Shown here one piece after another: positions 56,663 to 64,000 of a stretch of DNA of 64,000 bases (position 1 is the first letter of the stretch; every line of letters begins with the position of its first letter). The notes beneath the pieces are model-generated. The model was given only the letters and a program-made list of their open reading frames with translations, had not been told where the DNA came from and searched no databases. The DNA lies in assembly GCA_024278855.1 (NCBI GenBank), contig JAJRSJ010000027.1, positions 1 to 64,000 on the forward strand, in the 5' to 3' direction. Position numbers and translations under genes: made by a program. Source of the DNA: Alphaproteobacteria bacterium (GTDB taxonomy: Bacteria > Pseudomonadota > Alphaproteobacteria > Caulobacterales > Maricaulaceae).

Positions 56663-57079
56663 ATGTTAATGTTGGTTGCGGCATGTGCGCTTATTGATAC
56701 GGATGGGCGGATTTTAATGAGCCAAAGACCAGCGGGTAAAAGCCATGCGGGGCTGTGGGAGTTTCCGGGTGGTAAAATTGAGGACGGAGAGGGGCCTGAA
56801 CAAGCGATTAGACGCGAATTATGGGAAGAATTAAATATTGAGCCGTGCGTTACTTGCTTGCAGCCGTTCAACTTTTCCTCTCATAAATACGAAGATTTTC
56901 ACTTGCTTATGCCGCTATTTCTCTGTCGTCAATGGGACGGAATGGTTCGTCCAAAAGAGGGGCAAAAAATACGCTGGGTTTTTCCTGACCGTATTTGCGA
57001 CCTCGACCTCGTAGCGGCGGATATTCCGCTCGCGAGAGAATTAAGGGACAGGTTGGTGCGTGGGCGTCGGTTTGAATAG
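56663..57079 (+). CDS. mutT: 8-oxo-dGTP diphosphatase, Nudix family
   Basis: A 138-residue Nudix hydrolase with the complete box GKIEDGEGPEQAIRRELWEE (GX5EX7REUXEEXGU) near residue 38. The N-terminal CALIDTDGRILMSQRPAGKS and the C-terminal DLVAADIPLARELR segment resemble MutT. It removes oxidised dGTP to prevent mutation, or hydrolyses related nucleotides. The fused thiamine-phosphate-synthase domain found in some relatives is absent. The next gene, a small pilin, starts four bases after its stop. Confidence 0.9.
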   Translation: MLMLVAACALIDTDGRILMSQRPAGKSHAGLWEFPGGKIEDGEGPEQAIRRELWEELNIEPCVTCLQPFNFSSHKYEDFHLLMPLFLCRQWDGMVRPKEGQKIRWVFPDRICDLDLVAADIPLARELRDRLVRGRRFE

Positions 57080-57082
57080 AAA

Positions 57083-57262
57083 ATGTATATTAAATGCAAA
57101 ATATTGTTTCGGCGCTATACCGACAACAATACCGGGGCCACCTCCATTGAATACGGCTTGCTCATAACGATTTTAGGGGTGGCACTTATTGCGGGCGCTA
57201 ACGGCTTTTCAACAGTGATTTTAGACTTATGGGCCGGCATTAACGATAAAATGGCAGGTTAG
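57083..57262 (+). CDS. Flp/Fap-type pilin subunit (59 residues)
   Basis: ATG 57083 opens a 59-codon frame with the Flp pilin signature NTGATSIEYGLLITILGVAL at about 16-35: a Gly-Ala-x-x-Ile-Glu-Tyr prepilin-type motif followed by a hydrophobic helix. The Glu is position 5 after the usual cleavage site. A short C-terminal part (DLWAGINDKMAG) follows. The tad/cpa assembly genes are not adjacent, so this copy is an orphan, possibly using machinery elsewhere. It follows mutT by four bases. Confidence 0.85.
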   Translation: MYIKCKILFRRYTDNNTGATSIEYGLLITILGVALIAGANGFSTVILDLWAGINDKMAG

Positions 57263-57428
57263 TGAATGGAGGAAGACTAACGGGAGCCGGTTTGATACAA
57301 GCATGAACACAACCGCCATTTACGTCATGCACAAATTCGCGATTTATAATCTTTTATCCCAATCTTTTACTTGCCCCGGCTAACGGCCCTGATATTATCA
57401 CCGCCTTAGCAATCGTTGGATACGACTT

Positions 57429-58405
57429 ATGAGTTCTGCCCGCACCTATCTGGATTTCGAACGCCCTTTGGCCGAACTGGACAGTAAAATTGATGATTTG
57501 AAAGCCCTTAACGGATCTGATGCCAAAAGTGGGGGTGGGGTTGATGTCACAGAGGAAGTGGCCCGCCTCGAAGCCAAGGCGGAAAAACAGCTCAAAGCCA
57601 TTTATGCAAAATTGGGCGCATGGGAGAAAACCCAGGTGGCCCGCCATCCCTCCAGACCACATTTCCATGATTATCTCGACGGCATGATTACGGATTTCAC
57701 ACCCTTGTCCGGCGACAGAAAATTTGGTGATGATCAAGCTATGATCGGCGGCTTGGGCCGGTTGCGCGGACGACCCATTGTTATTTTAGGCCAGGAAAAG
57801 GCCATGATACGGAATCCCGCCTTAAACATAATTTCGGTATGGCCGGGCCTGAAGGCTACCGCAAAATTGTACGCTTGATGGAGCTGGCGGAGCGCTTTGA
57901 TTTACCGGTTGTCTCCTTGGTGGATACGGCGGGGGCCTATCCGGGGCGCGGCGCCGAGGAACGCGGTCAGGCCGAAGCCATTGCCCGGTCTATCGACAAA
58001 AGCATGTCCCTTAAAGTTCCGTTTGTCACAGTGATCACCGGAGAAGGCGGCTCTGGCGGTGCCATTGCTATTGCGACAGCGGATAGTGTTAATATGCTGG
58101 AACATTCCGTATATTCGGTTATTTCCCCCGAAGGCTGCGCATCGATTTTATGGCGCGACGCCGCCAAAGCCGAAACGGCGGCAGGGGCCATGAAGATTAC
58201 GGCCCAAGACCTGATCAAGCTTGGCATTATTGACAAAATCATCAAAGAGCCCATGGGCGGCGCCCACCGTGCCCGCGAAAAAACCATAAAATCCGTCAGC
58301 GCCGCGATCACATCCGCCCTCAAAGACTTGGGCGCAATGGACACCAAGGCGCTGATCGCCCGGCGCAGAGAAAAGTTTTTAGCCATAGGTAGAGACTTGA
58401 ATTAA
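57429..58405 (+). CDS. accA: Acetyl-CoA carboxylase carboxyltransferase alpha subunit, frameshifted
   Basis: The alpha subunit of the carboxyltransferase that makes malonyl-CoA for fatty acid synthesis; essential. The first frame begins [20 protein letters not shown] and reads to [11 protein letters not shown]. At a run of four A (57796-57799) the frame breaks. Adding one base restores [20 protein letters not shown] and continues to [40 protein letters not shown] and the usual C-terminus at 58405. Intact length is about 325 residues. Because a broken accA would be lethal, a base-call error in the A run is the best explanation. No accD is adjacent. Confidence 0.93.
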
Positions 58406-58440
58406 AGGTAGAAATTTGAATTAAAAACCGGGGTTTGGGC

Positions 58441-59988
58441 CTAATCAACCCTCCCTGACGGCAATATATCCCTCACATAACCGGAAAAAGCCCCTGCCCT
58501 GACCAATTGCGCTACGCCAACAATATCGGGGGCAAAAACCCGGTCTTTATCATAATGGGCGGCTTTACTGCGAATAAGCTTTAGCGTTTTTTGTAAAGTT
58601 TTTGAGGTTTTCTTGGGCGCGCGCACGTCCAGGCCCTGAGCCGCCGCCAGCAATTCTACGGCGATGACATTGGCGCTATTTTCCGTCATTTGGCCAAGCC
58701 GTCTGGCTGCGTAAGTGGCCATGCTAACATGGTCTTCCTGGTTGGCACTGGTGGGCAGGCTGTCCACACTGGCGGGATGGGCTAAGCTTTTGTTTTCAGA
58801 CACCAAAGCCGCCGCCGTCACTTGCGCAATCATAAACCCGGAATTAACACCGCTGTCTTTGACCAAAAATGCCGGCAGACCGCTCGTGTGCGGGTCAATC
58901 AATGTGGCGAGGCGGCGCTCTGAAATGGCGGCAATTTCGCAGATGGCCAAAGCCAGAATATCGGCGGCAAATGCAACCGGTTCGGCGTGAAAATTACCGC
59001 CGGAGATCACATCTCCACCCTCAAAAATCAACGGGTTATCGGTGACAGCATTGGCCTCTATATGCAAAGTGCGGGCCGCATTATTGATGATGTCAAGACA
59101 CGCCCCCATGACCTGTGGTTGGCAGCGCAAGGAATAGGGGTCTTGCACTTTGTCGCAGTCCTTGTGGTCGGTCAATATCTCGCTGCCCGTCAAAAGCTCA
59201 AGATATTTTGGTGCCACCGCAATTTGCCCCGGTTGGCCCCGCGCCGCATGAATACGAGCATCAAAGGGCGCAGCGCTGCCCATGAGCGCGTCAATGCTCA
59301 TGGCCCCTGCAACCACGGCGGCGGCGAAAACATCTTCCGCGCCGTACAGGCCGGCAAGGGCAAAGGCGGTGGAGACCTGCGTGCCGTTTAGAAAGGCCAA
59401 CCCCTCTTTGGCGCTTAAGGTAAGGGGGCTTAGGCCTGCTTGTGTCAGAGCCTGCCCGGCCGGAATTTTCGCGCCTTTATATTTGACAAACCCCTCGCCC
59501 ATCAAAGCGGCAGTCATATGGGCCAAAGGGGCCAAATCCCCCGACGCGCCGACCGAGCCTTTTTCGGGGATACAGGCGATGAGCCCGGCGTTTATAAAAT
59601 CCAGGAAAGCTTTGATGGTCGAAAGCCTGATACCGGAACGGCCTTGTGACAGGCTTGAGATTTTCAGGGCATATATGAGCCGCACCACATTATCTTTAGT
59701 GTCCCCCCCGACCCCGGCACTGTGCGAGAGCACGAGATTGGTTTGCAAGTCTTCCAACTGGTCATCCGAAATACTGGTACTGGCCAATAGCCCAAACCCG
59801 GTATTGATGCCGTAAACCGTGCGGCCTTCGGATATAATATCTTCCACGGTTTGGCGGGCCCGTTCAATCCCCGCAAAAGCCAATCCGTCCAGTTCAATCC
59901 GGTAGGGTTTCGCGTAAAGCACACGCAAATCCGCAAGGGATAATTGTCCCGGACGGATGGTGAAAATATCGCCTGAAATATGGCTCAT
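58441..59988 (-). CDS. hutH: Histidine ammonia-lyase
   Basis: A 515-residue enzyme that removes ammonia from histidine to give urocanate, first step of the Hut pathway. The MIO cofactor forms from the Ala-Ser-Gly of [16 protein letters not shown] near 143. Other family features are [30 protein letters not shown] and [13 protein letters not shown] 59988 overlaps the hutU stop by four bases (ATGA) and follows AGGAGG, so it is preferred to an in-frame start 16 codons upstream. It is second in the hutU-hutH operon. Confidence 0.97.
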   Translation of the reverse strand: MSHISGDIFTIRPGQLSLADLRVLYAKPYRIELDGLAFAGIERARQTVEDIISEGRTVYGINTGFGLLASTSISDDQLEDLQTNLVLSHSAGVGGDTKDNVVRLIYALKISSLSQGRSGIRLSTIKAFLDFINAGLIACIPEKGSVGASGDLAPLAHMTAALMGEGFVKYKGAKIPAGQALTQAGLSPLTLSAKEGLAFLNGTQVSTAFALAGLYGAEDVFAAAVVAGAMSIDALMGSAAPFDARIHAARGQPGQIAVAPKYLELLTGSEILTDHKDCDKVQDPYSLRCQPQVMGACLDIINNAARTLHIEANAVTDNPLIFEGGDVISGGNFHAEPVAFAADILALAICEIAAISERRLATLIDPHTSGLPAFLVKDSGVNSGFMIAQVTAAALVSENKSLAHPASVDSLPTSANQEDHVSMATYAARRLGQMTENSANVIAVELLAAAQGLDVRAPKKTSKTLQKTLKLIRSKAAHYDKDRVFAPDIVGVAQLVRAGAFSGYVRDILPSGRVD

Positions 59989-61661
59989 GGCTTGCCTCCT
60001 AACATGGGTAGGTTCAGGCCCTGGTGTTCGGCGCAATCTATGGCAATTTCGTAACCCGCGTCGGCGTGGCGCATAACGCCCGTGGCCGGGTCATTCCACA
60101 ACACCCGGCGTAATTTTTGCGCCGCATCGTCCGTGCCGTCGGCAACAATCACAATGCCGGAATGTTGGGAAAAGCCCATGCCAACCCCGCCGCCGTGGTG
60201 CAAGCTGACCCAGGTCGCGCCGCTAGCTACATTGAGCATGGCGTTCAGTAAAGGCCAGTCGGATACGGCGTCCGAACCATCCTTCATGCTTTCGGTTTCG
60301 CGGTTTGGACTGGCCACAGAGCCGCTGTCCAAATGGTCACGGCCTATGACGACGGGGGCTTTCAGCTCGCCGCTTCTGACCATTTCGTTAAAGGCTAGGC
60401 CAAGCTTGTGCCGCTCCCCAAGTCCGCCCCAACAAATACGGGCCGGCAGGCCTTGAAACTGGATGCGCTCGCGGGCCATGTCGAGCCAGTTATGGAGATG
60501 TTTGTTATCCGGGATCAGCTCTTTGACTTTTTGATCGGTTTTATAAATATCTTCCGGATCGCCGCTCAGGGCCACCCAACGAAACGGGCCAATGCCCCGA
60601 CAAAATAACGGGCGTACATAGGCGGGGACAAATCCCGGAAAATCAAAAGCATTCTCCACCCCCTCATCAAGGGCCACTTGCCGTATATTATTGCCGTAGT
60701 CAAAAGTCGGAACCCCCATATTGTGATATTTGAGCATGGCTTTCACATGCACGGCCATAGACGCTTTGGCGGCGGTTTCTACCGCGTGCGGATCGCTGTC
60801 AATTTTACTATGCCACTCATCAACGCTCCAACCTTGGGGCAAATAGCCATTAACCGGGTCGTGGGCGGATGTTTGGTCGGTTACCGCATCGGGCCTAATG
60901 CCGCGCTTTAGCATTTCGGGGATGATCTCCGCCGCATTCCCGAGCAGGCCGACGGAGACGGCTTTACCGGTTTTTACGGCCTTGGTGATTATGCCCATAG
61001 CCGCGTCAAGCGTGTTGGCCTTTTTATCCAGATAGCCTGAACGCAACCGGGCTTCAATTCGGTCAGCTTGGCATTCAATGGCCAGCATGGACGCCCCGGC
61101 CATGGTCGCGGCCAAAGGTTGCGCCCCGCCCATACCGCCAAGGCCGGCGGTGAGAATCCATTTGCCGGTTAAATCACCGCCGAAATGCTGTCGGCCCATT
61201 TCCACAAATGTTTCGTAAGTTCCCTGAACAATGCCCTGGCTACCAATATAAATCCAACTACCTGCGGTCATTTGCCCATACATCATCAGGCCTTTTTTAT
61301 CGAGCTCGTTGAAATGCGCCCAATTGGCCCAATGGGGTACCAGATTGGAATTGGCGATCAGCACACGCGGCGCACCCTTGTGGGTTGGGAATACGCCGAC
61401 CGGCTTGCCGCTTTGAACCAACAGAGTTTCGTCCTCGTTCAAGGCCTTCAAACTTTCTATAATTTTGTCATAGCAATCCCAATTTCGGGCCGCCCTGCCA
61501 ATGCCGCCGTAAACCACCAAAGCCCCGGGGTTTTCTGCCACCTGCGGGTCAAGATTGTTCATCAACATGCGCATGGGCGCTTCGGTGGCCCAGCTTTTAC
61601 AATTTAATGTCGTGCCTGTGGGGGCTTTGATAATGCGGGAATTTAATCTGTTATGTGTCAT
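59985..61661 (-). CDS. hutU: Urocanate hydratase
   Basis: A 558-residue NAD-dependent enzyme that converts urocanate to imidazolonepropionate, second step of histidine breakdown. Signature segments are [24 protein letters not shown]-type loops, the conserved TDQTSAHDP and the hydratase signature [16 protein letters not shown]. It is first in the hutU-hutH operon, and the hutH ribosome-binding site lies inside its last codons. hutI, hutG and the repressor hutC are not in the window. Transcription probably starts in the 214-bp gap beyond its start. Confidence 0.97.
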   Translation of the reverse strand: MTHNRLNSRIIKAPTGTTLNCKSWATEAPMRMLMNNLDPQVAENPGALVVYGGIGRAARNWDCYDKIIESLKALNEDETLLVQSGKPVGVFPTHKGAPRVLIANSNLVPHWANWAHFNELDKKGLMMYGQMTAGSWIYIGSQGIVQGTYETFVEMGRQHFGGDLTGKWILTAGLGGMGGAQPLAATMAGASMLAIECQADRIEARLRSGYLDKKANTLDAAMGIITKAVKTGKAVSVGLLGNAAEIIPEMLKRGIRPDAVTDQTSAHDPVNGYLPQGWSVDEWHSKIDSDPHAVETAAKASMAVHVKAMLKYHNMGVPTFDYGNNIRQVALDEGVENAFDFPGFVPAYVRPLFCRGIGPFRWVALSGDPEDIYKTDQKVKELIPDNKHLHNWLDMARERIQFQGLPARICWGGLGERHKLGLAFNEMVRSGELKAPVVIGRDHLDSGSVASPNRETESMKDGSDAVSDWPLLNAMLNVASGATWVSLHHGGGVGMGFSQHSGIVIVADGTDDAAQKLRRVLWNDPATGVMRHADAGYEIAIDCAEHQGLNLPMLGGKP

Positions 61662-61806
61662 GTAAAACCATATTTTTTCTGCCTGTCTATATCATGGATT
61701 TTACCAGTAAACAAATTTTGTCCATACGTCACAATAAATCCAGTTGTTCCACAATTTACAATCGATCTGATATGCTCACGTACTTATGGCTTGTCAACAA
61801 GGTTCA

Positions 61807-61821
61807 TATCGTATAACGATA
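61807..61821. promoter_or_regulatory. Short dyad upstream of the ABC exporter genes
   Basis: TATCGT (61807-61812) and ACGATA (61816-61821) are perfect arms around three bases, in the 214-bp divergent gap between hutU and the ABC ATPase, 55 bp before the ATPase start. The same half-sites form the ends of the larger dyad at 31726-31764. A common regulator for transport genes is possible. Confidence 0.45.
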
Positions 61822-61875
61822 ATAACCATATAGACGAAAACCGCCAAGGAGTTACGGCGAGAGAGAGGTTTTACC

Positions 61876-62751
61876 GTGTTAAGTATCAACAATATTTCTA
61901 AATCATTTGGGAAGATCGATGCCCTGAAAAATGTATCCTTGGATTTGGATGTAGGTATGTTTGGCCTGCTTGGGCCAAATGGGGCCGGCAAATCCACCTT
62001 GATGCGCACTTTGGCGACTTTACAGCTTCCAGATAGCGGCACGGTCAACTTGAACGGTGTAAATATTGCAGAAAACCCTGATGTCATGCGCAGGACTTTA
62101 GGTTATCTGCCGCAAGATTTCGGGGTTTACCCGCGCATGAGTGCCGTAGCGCTTTTGGATCATCTGGCCATTTTACAAGGCATTACCGATAATGATGGGC
62201 GCAAAACCCAGGTGGAAAGCCTGCTTAAAGAAGTCAATTTATGGCCGAAACGATATTCTGCAGTGTCCACATATTCCGGCGGCCAAAGGCAAAGGTTTGG
62301 CGTGGCGCAAGCTTTGCTGGGCGACCCCAAAGTTCTCATTGTTGATGAACCTACCGCCGGGCTGGACCCGCTAGAACGCCAAAGGTTTCTCAACCTTTTA
62401 AGCGAGGCAGCAGAGGACAGGATTATTATTCTCTCAACCCATATTGTCGATGATGTGCGCGATCTGTGCCTCGACATGGCCATAATGGGCGACGGCGAAA
62501 TAGTTGCACGCGGTGCGCCGGAAGATTTGATCGCCAAGATAGACGGTAAGGTCTGGCGCAAGCAAGTTGATAAAGACGAGGTTGAAGCCTTGCGAGAGAA
62601 ACATCAGGTCTTGAAAACCCAGATCCAAAAAGGCGGTGTCACAGTGAGCGTTCTGGCTGACAAGGCACCAACTGGCTCCTCTGCCGGATTTAAAAAATCC
62701 GCCCCCGATCTCGAAGACGCCTATTTCGCCCATTTGAACAGATTTGTGTAG
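61876..62751 (+). CDS. ABC transporter ATP-binding protein
   Basis: A 291-residue ATPase of an ABC-2 type exporter. Walker A is GLLGPNGAGKSTLMRTLATL near 34, the Q-loop is in LPQDFGVYP, the signature is YSGGQRQRFGVAQALLG near 135, Walker B is VLIVDEPTAGLDP near 155, and the H-loop is in IILSTHIVDD. It starts with GTG at 61876 after GAGAGAGG at reasonable spacing. The permease gene follows nine bases after the stop, so they form one unit. The ATPase carries a short C-terminal extension. Confidence 0.94.
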   Translation: MLSINNISKSFGKIDALKNVSLDLDVGMFGLLGPNGAGKSTLMRTLATLQLPDSGTVNLNGVNIAENPDVMRRTLGYLPQDFGVYPRMSAVALLDHLAILQGITDNDGRKTQVESLLKEVNLWPKRYSAVSTYSGGQRQRFGVAQALLGDPKVLIVDEPTAGLDPLERQRFLNLLSEAAEDRIIILSTHIVDDVRDLCLDMAIMGDGEIVARGAPEDLIAKIDGKVWRKQVDKDEVEALREKHQVLKTQIQKGGVTVSVLADKAPTGSSAGFKKSAPDLEDAYFAHLNRFV

Positions 62752-62760
62752 GGGGCCGCT

Positions 62761-64000
62761 ATGTTTGGCAAGCTTTTGGCATTCGAAATAAAACTCCACA
62801 CGAGCCAAATCGGATTTTGGGTGGTTGTCTCCATCATGTTTATTCTGGGCGCTTTATTTATGTCGTTGGACTTTCTGTCTATGTCTGCCACCGGGGAGCG
62901 CATTAAGGCTAATGGGGCTCTGACAGTCGCGGTTATGGTTTCGTTTTTCAGCATGTTTTCAATATTTTTTGGGGCGGTATTTGTGGTCGGCGGCGTGATG
63001 CGCGATCAGGTACATAACTTCCTCGAAATCACCCATAGCGCGCCGATCAAAACCAGTACAATGATGATCACCCGCATGGTCGGTGTCTATATCGCCGTGT
63101 TTTTATGCCTTTTTGCCTTCGTACTTGGTTTGGCTATGGGGCAATATATGCCGTGGTTGGCCACAGAATCTTTGGGGCCGAAAAATCTTCTGTATTTCTT
63201 GCAGCCTACATTGGTGTTTATGGTCATCAATGCATTACTGGTCAGCGGCATATATACGGCTGTCGCGGCCATTACCCGCAATAAAGCTTTGGTTTATGTT
63301 ACGGCTATTGCTTTATTTCTCCTCTACATGGTCAGCGGTTTGATGACCACGCAAAGCACGCCCAAATGGGTGATGGCTTTGGTTGACCCTTTCGGGGCCA
63401 ATGCACTCGCCCTGGCGGCAGAGTTCTGGCCTGCGGCCGAGCAAAATACCCGCATGTCGCCCCTTGGCGGTTATGTGGGCCTGAACAGGTTAGTTTGGGG
63501 CGGCTTTGCCATCTTCTTGTATTTGGCCACATTCAAACTATTCAAGCGCGGGCTTGTTGCAGGCAAGAACAAAAACGCAATAGAGGCCGAAACCCTTAGC
63601 ACAAAAGCAATCACCCTGCCCACGGCGAAAACCAATTACAATACCGGGAGCGCGGTGAAAGCATTTTGGGCGCGGTTTAAGCTTGAATATTTACGCACGG
63701 TCAAATCTATTCCCTTCATTATTCTGGCCGGGCTTTGTGTTGTGTTCTTCGCCCTCATTGTGATTATTCAGCTCAACTTTGCACCCGACCCGGTCTTGCC
63801 GACCAATGCTTTGCTTGTGGGCATGGTGTTTGGCAGTTTGTCTTTGCCGACCATGTTGATCATTATTTTCTTTAGCGGCGAAATTATCTGGCGCGACAAA
63901 GTAGCTGGCATGACCGAAATTATAGATGCTAGCCCGGTTAGAAATTGGTCGTTAATGGCGGCAAAATGGGCCGCACTTATGGCCATTGTTTTCACCATAT
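62761..64000 (+). CDS. ABC exporter permease, possibly fused to an M1 peptidase (cut by window end)
   Basis: The frame opens at ATG 62761 (MFGKLLAFEIKLHTSQIGFW) and is still open at the window end, so at least 413 codons. Residues show two blocks of long hydrophobic helices separated by a charged loop at about 270-310. The first block has FFSMFSIFFGAVFVVGGVM followed by QVHNFLEITHSAPIKTSTMM, a pattern of ABC-2 permeases. The second starts at KLEYLRTVKSIPFIILAGL and has SGEIIWRDKVAGMTEIIDAS. Such two-block permeases in bacteria are often continued by a periplasmic M1 aminopeptidase domain; the C-terminus is outside the window, so this is only a prediction. Confidence 0.82.
   Translation, partial: MFGKLLAFEIKLHTSQIGFWVVVSIMFILGALFMSLDFLSMSATGERIKANGALTVAVMVSFFSMFSIFFGAVFVVGGVMRDQVHNFLEITHSAPIKTSTMMITRMVGVYIAVFLCLFAFVLGLAMGQYMPWLATESLGPKNLLYFLQPTLVFMVINALLVSGIYTAVAAITRNKALVYVTAIALFLLYMVSGLMTTQSTPKWVMALVDPFGANALALAAEFWPAAEQNTRMSPLGGYVGLNRLVWGGFAIFLYLATFKLFKRGLVAGKNKNAIEAETLSTKAITLPTAKTNYNTGSAVKAFWARFKLEYLRTVKSIPFIILAGLCVVFFALIVIIQLNFAPDPVLPTNALLVGMVFGSLSLPTMLIIIFFSGEIIWRDKVAGMTEIIDASPVRNWSLMAAKWAALMAIVFTI

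Noticed and set aside
57839-58405. Separate short accA-like gene starting at an internal ATG
   Set aside because: It is the second half of a frameshifted accA; the internal ATG is the conserved Met in FGMAGPEGY, not a start.
61662-61875. HutC operator in front of hutU
   Set aside because: I could not find a clear palindrome of the HutC type; the only dyad is closer to the ABC gene and has another sequence.

Overview
The window looks like a chromosomal segment of a mid-GC, Gram-negative alphaproteobacterium, most probably a marine relative of the Caulobacterales/Maricaulales. The evidence is mixed. ChpT, the phosphotransferase of the CckA-ChpT-CtrA relay, is present. So are several outer-membrane proteins, an AlkB alkane hydroxylase, the alphaproteobacterial order tRNA-Tyr, tRNA-Gly, tuf, and an ATP-dependent AFG1-like ZapE. 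The lineage is an inference from gene content, not a proven placement.

Layout. 1-1850: tuf start, tRNA-Gly, tRNA-Tyr, and divergent rlmB, whose 3' end is overlain by a 161-bp inverted-repeat element. 1.9-5.6 kb: uvrB, an unknown zinc-ribbon protein, a palindromic repeat, and an IalB-family gene damaged by a frameshift with a second kind of inverted-repeat element at its 5' end. 5.6-12.9 kb: a SpoU methylase, an LplT-like MFS protein, a membrane PilZ protein, an amidohydrolase with a CoA-ester lyase, and a fused pabBC. 13-20 kb: alkB with an overlapping arsR, a carotenoid oxygenase with a DUF2141 protein, a membrane LytTR regulator, and katG. 20-31.7 kb: an acetyltransferase, mdh, a mechanosensitive-type channel, zapE, gtrA, an acyltransferase, an isolated sdhB, and an RND pump with its adaptor. 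31.9-39 kb: three secreted or outer-membrane DUF11-type proteins, the last about 1,700 residues with a C-terminal barrel-like half. 39-42.9 kb: a TPR protein, then a chpT/pseudo-cheA/cheY/cheR cluster. 43.3-49.9 kb: an M23 peptidase, a DUF4282 protein with a histone-like tail, rplS, trmD, three tandem paralogous small secreted proteins, a small membrane protein and asd. 49.9-57.3 kb: a hybrid-type sensor kinase without receiver, TauE, a lipoprotein, an O/P-type porin, the second copy of the inverted-repeat element, marC, yggT, folD, mutT and an orphan Flp pilin. 57.4-64 kb: accA, hutH-hutU and an ABC exporter whose permease runs off the window.

Two themes cross the window. First, four genes (ialB-like, the TPR gene, the M23 peptidase, and essential accA) are each broken by what looks like one missing base in a homopolymer run. 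This points to long-read sequence error rather than gene decay. Second, short tandem repeats of 12-18 bp sit in frame inside conserved genes (rlmB, the PilZ gene, trmD) or directly behind them (sdhB). Three palindromic or MITE-like families also occupy intergenic space.

The parts most worth following as possibly undescribed systems are the DUF11 surface cluster, the chpT-linked cluster with a histidine-less CheA-like protein, the tandem secreted paralogs upstream of trmD, and the membrane protein with a histone-like tail.
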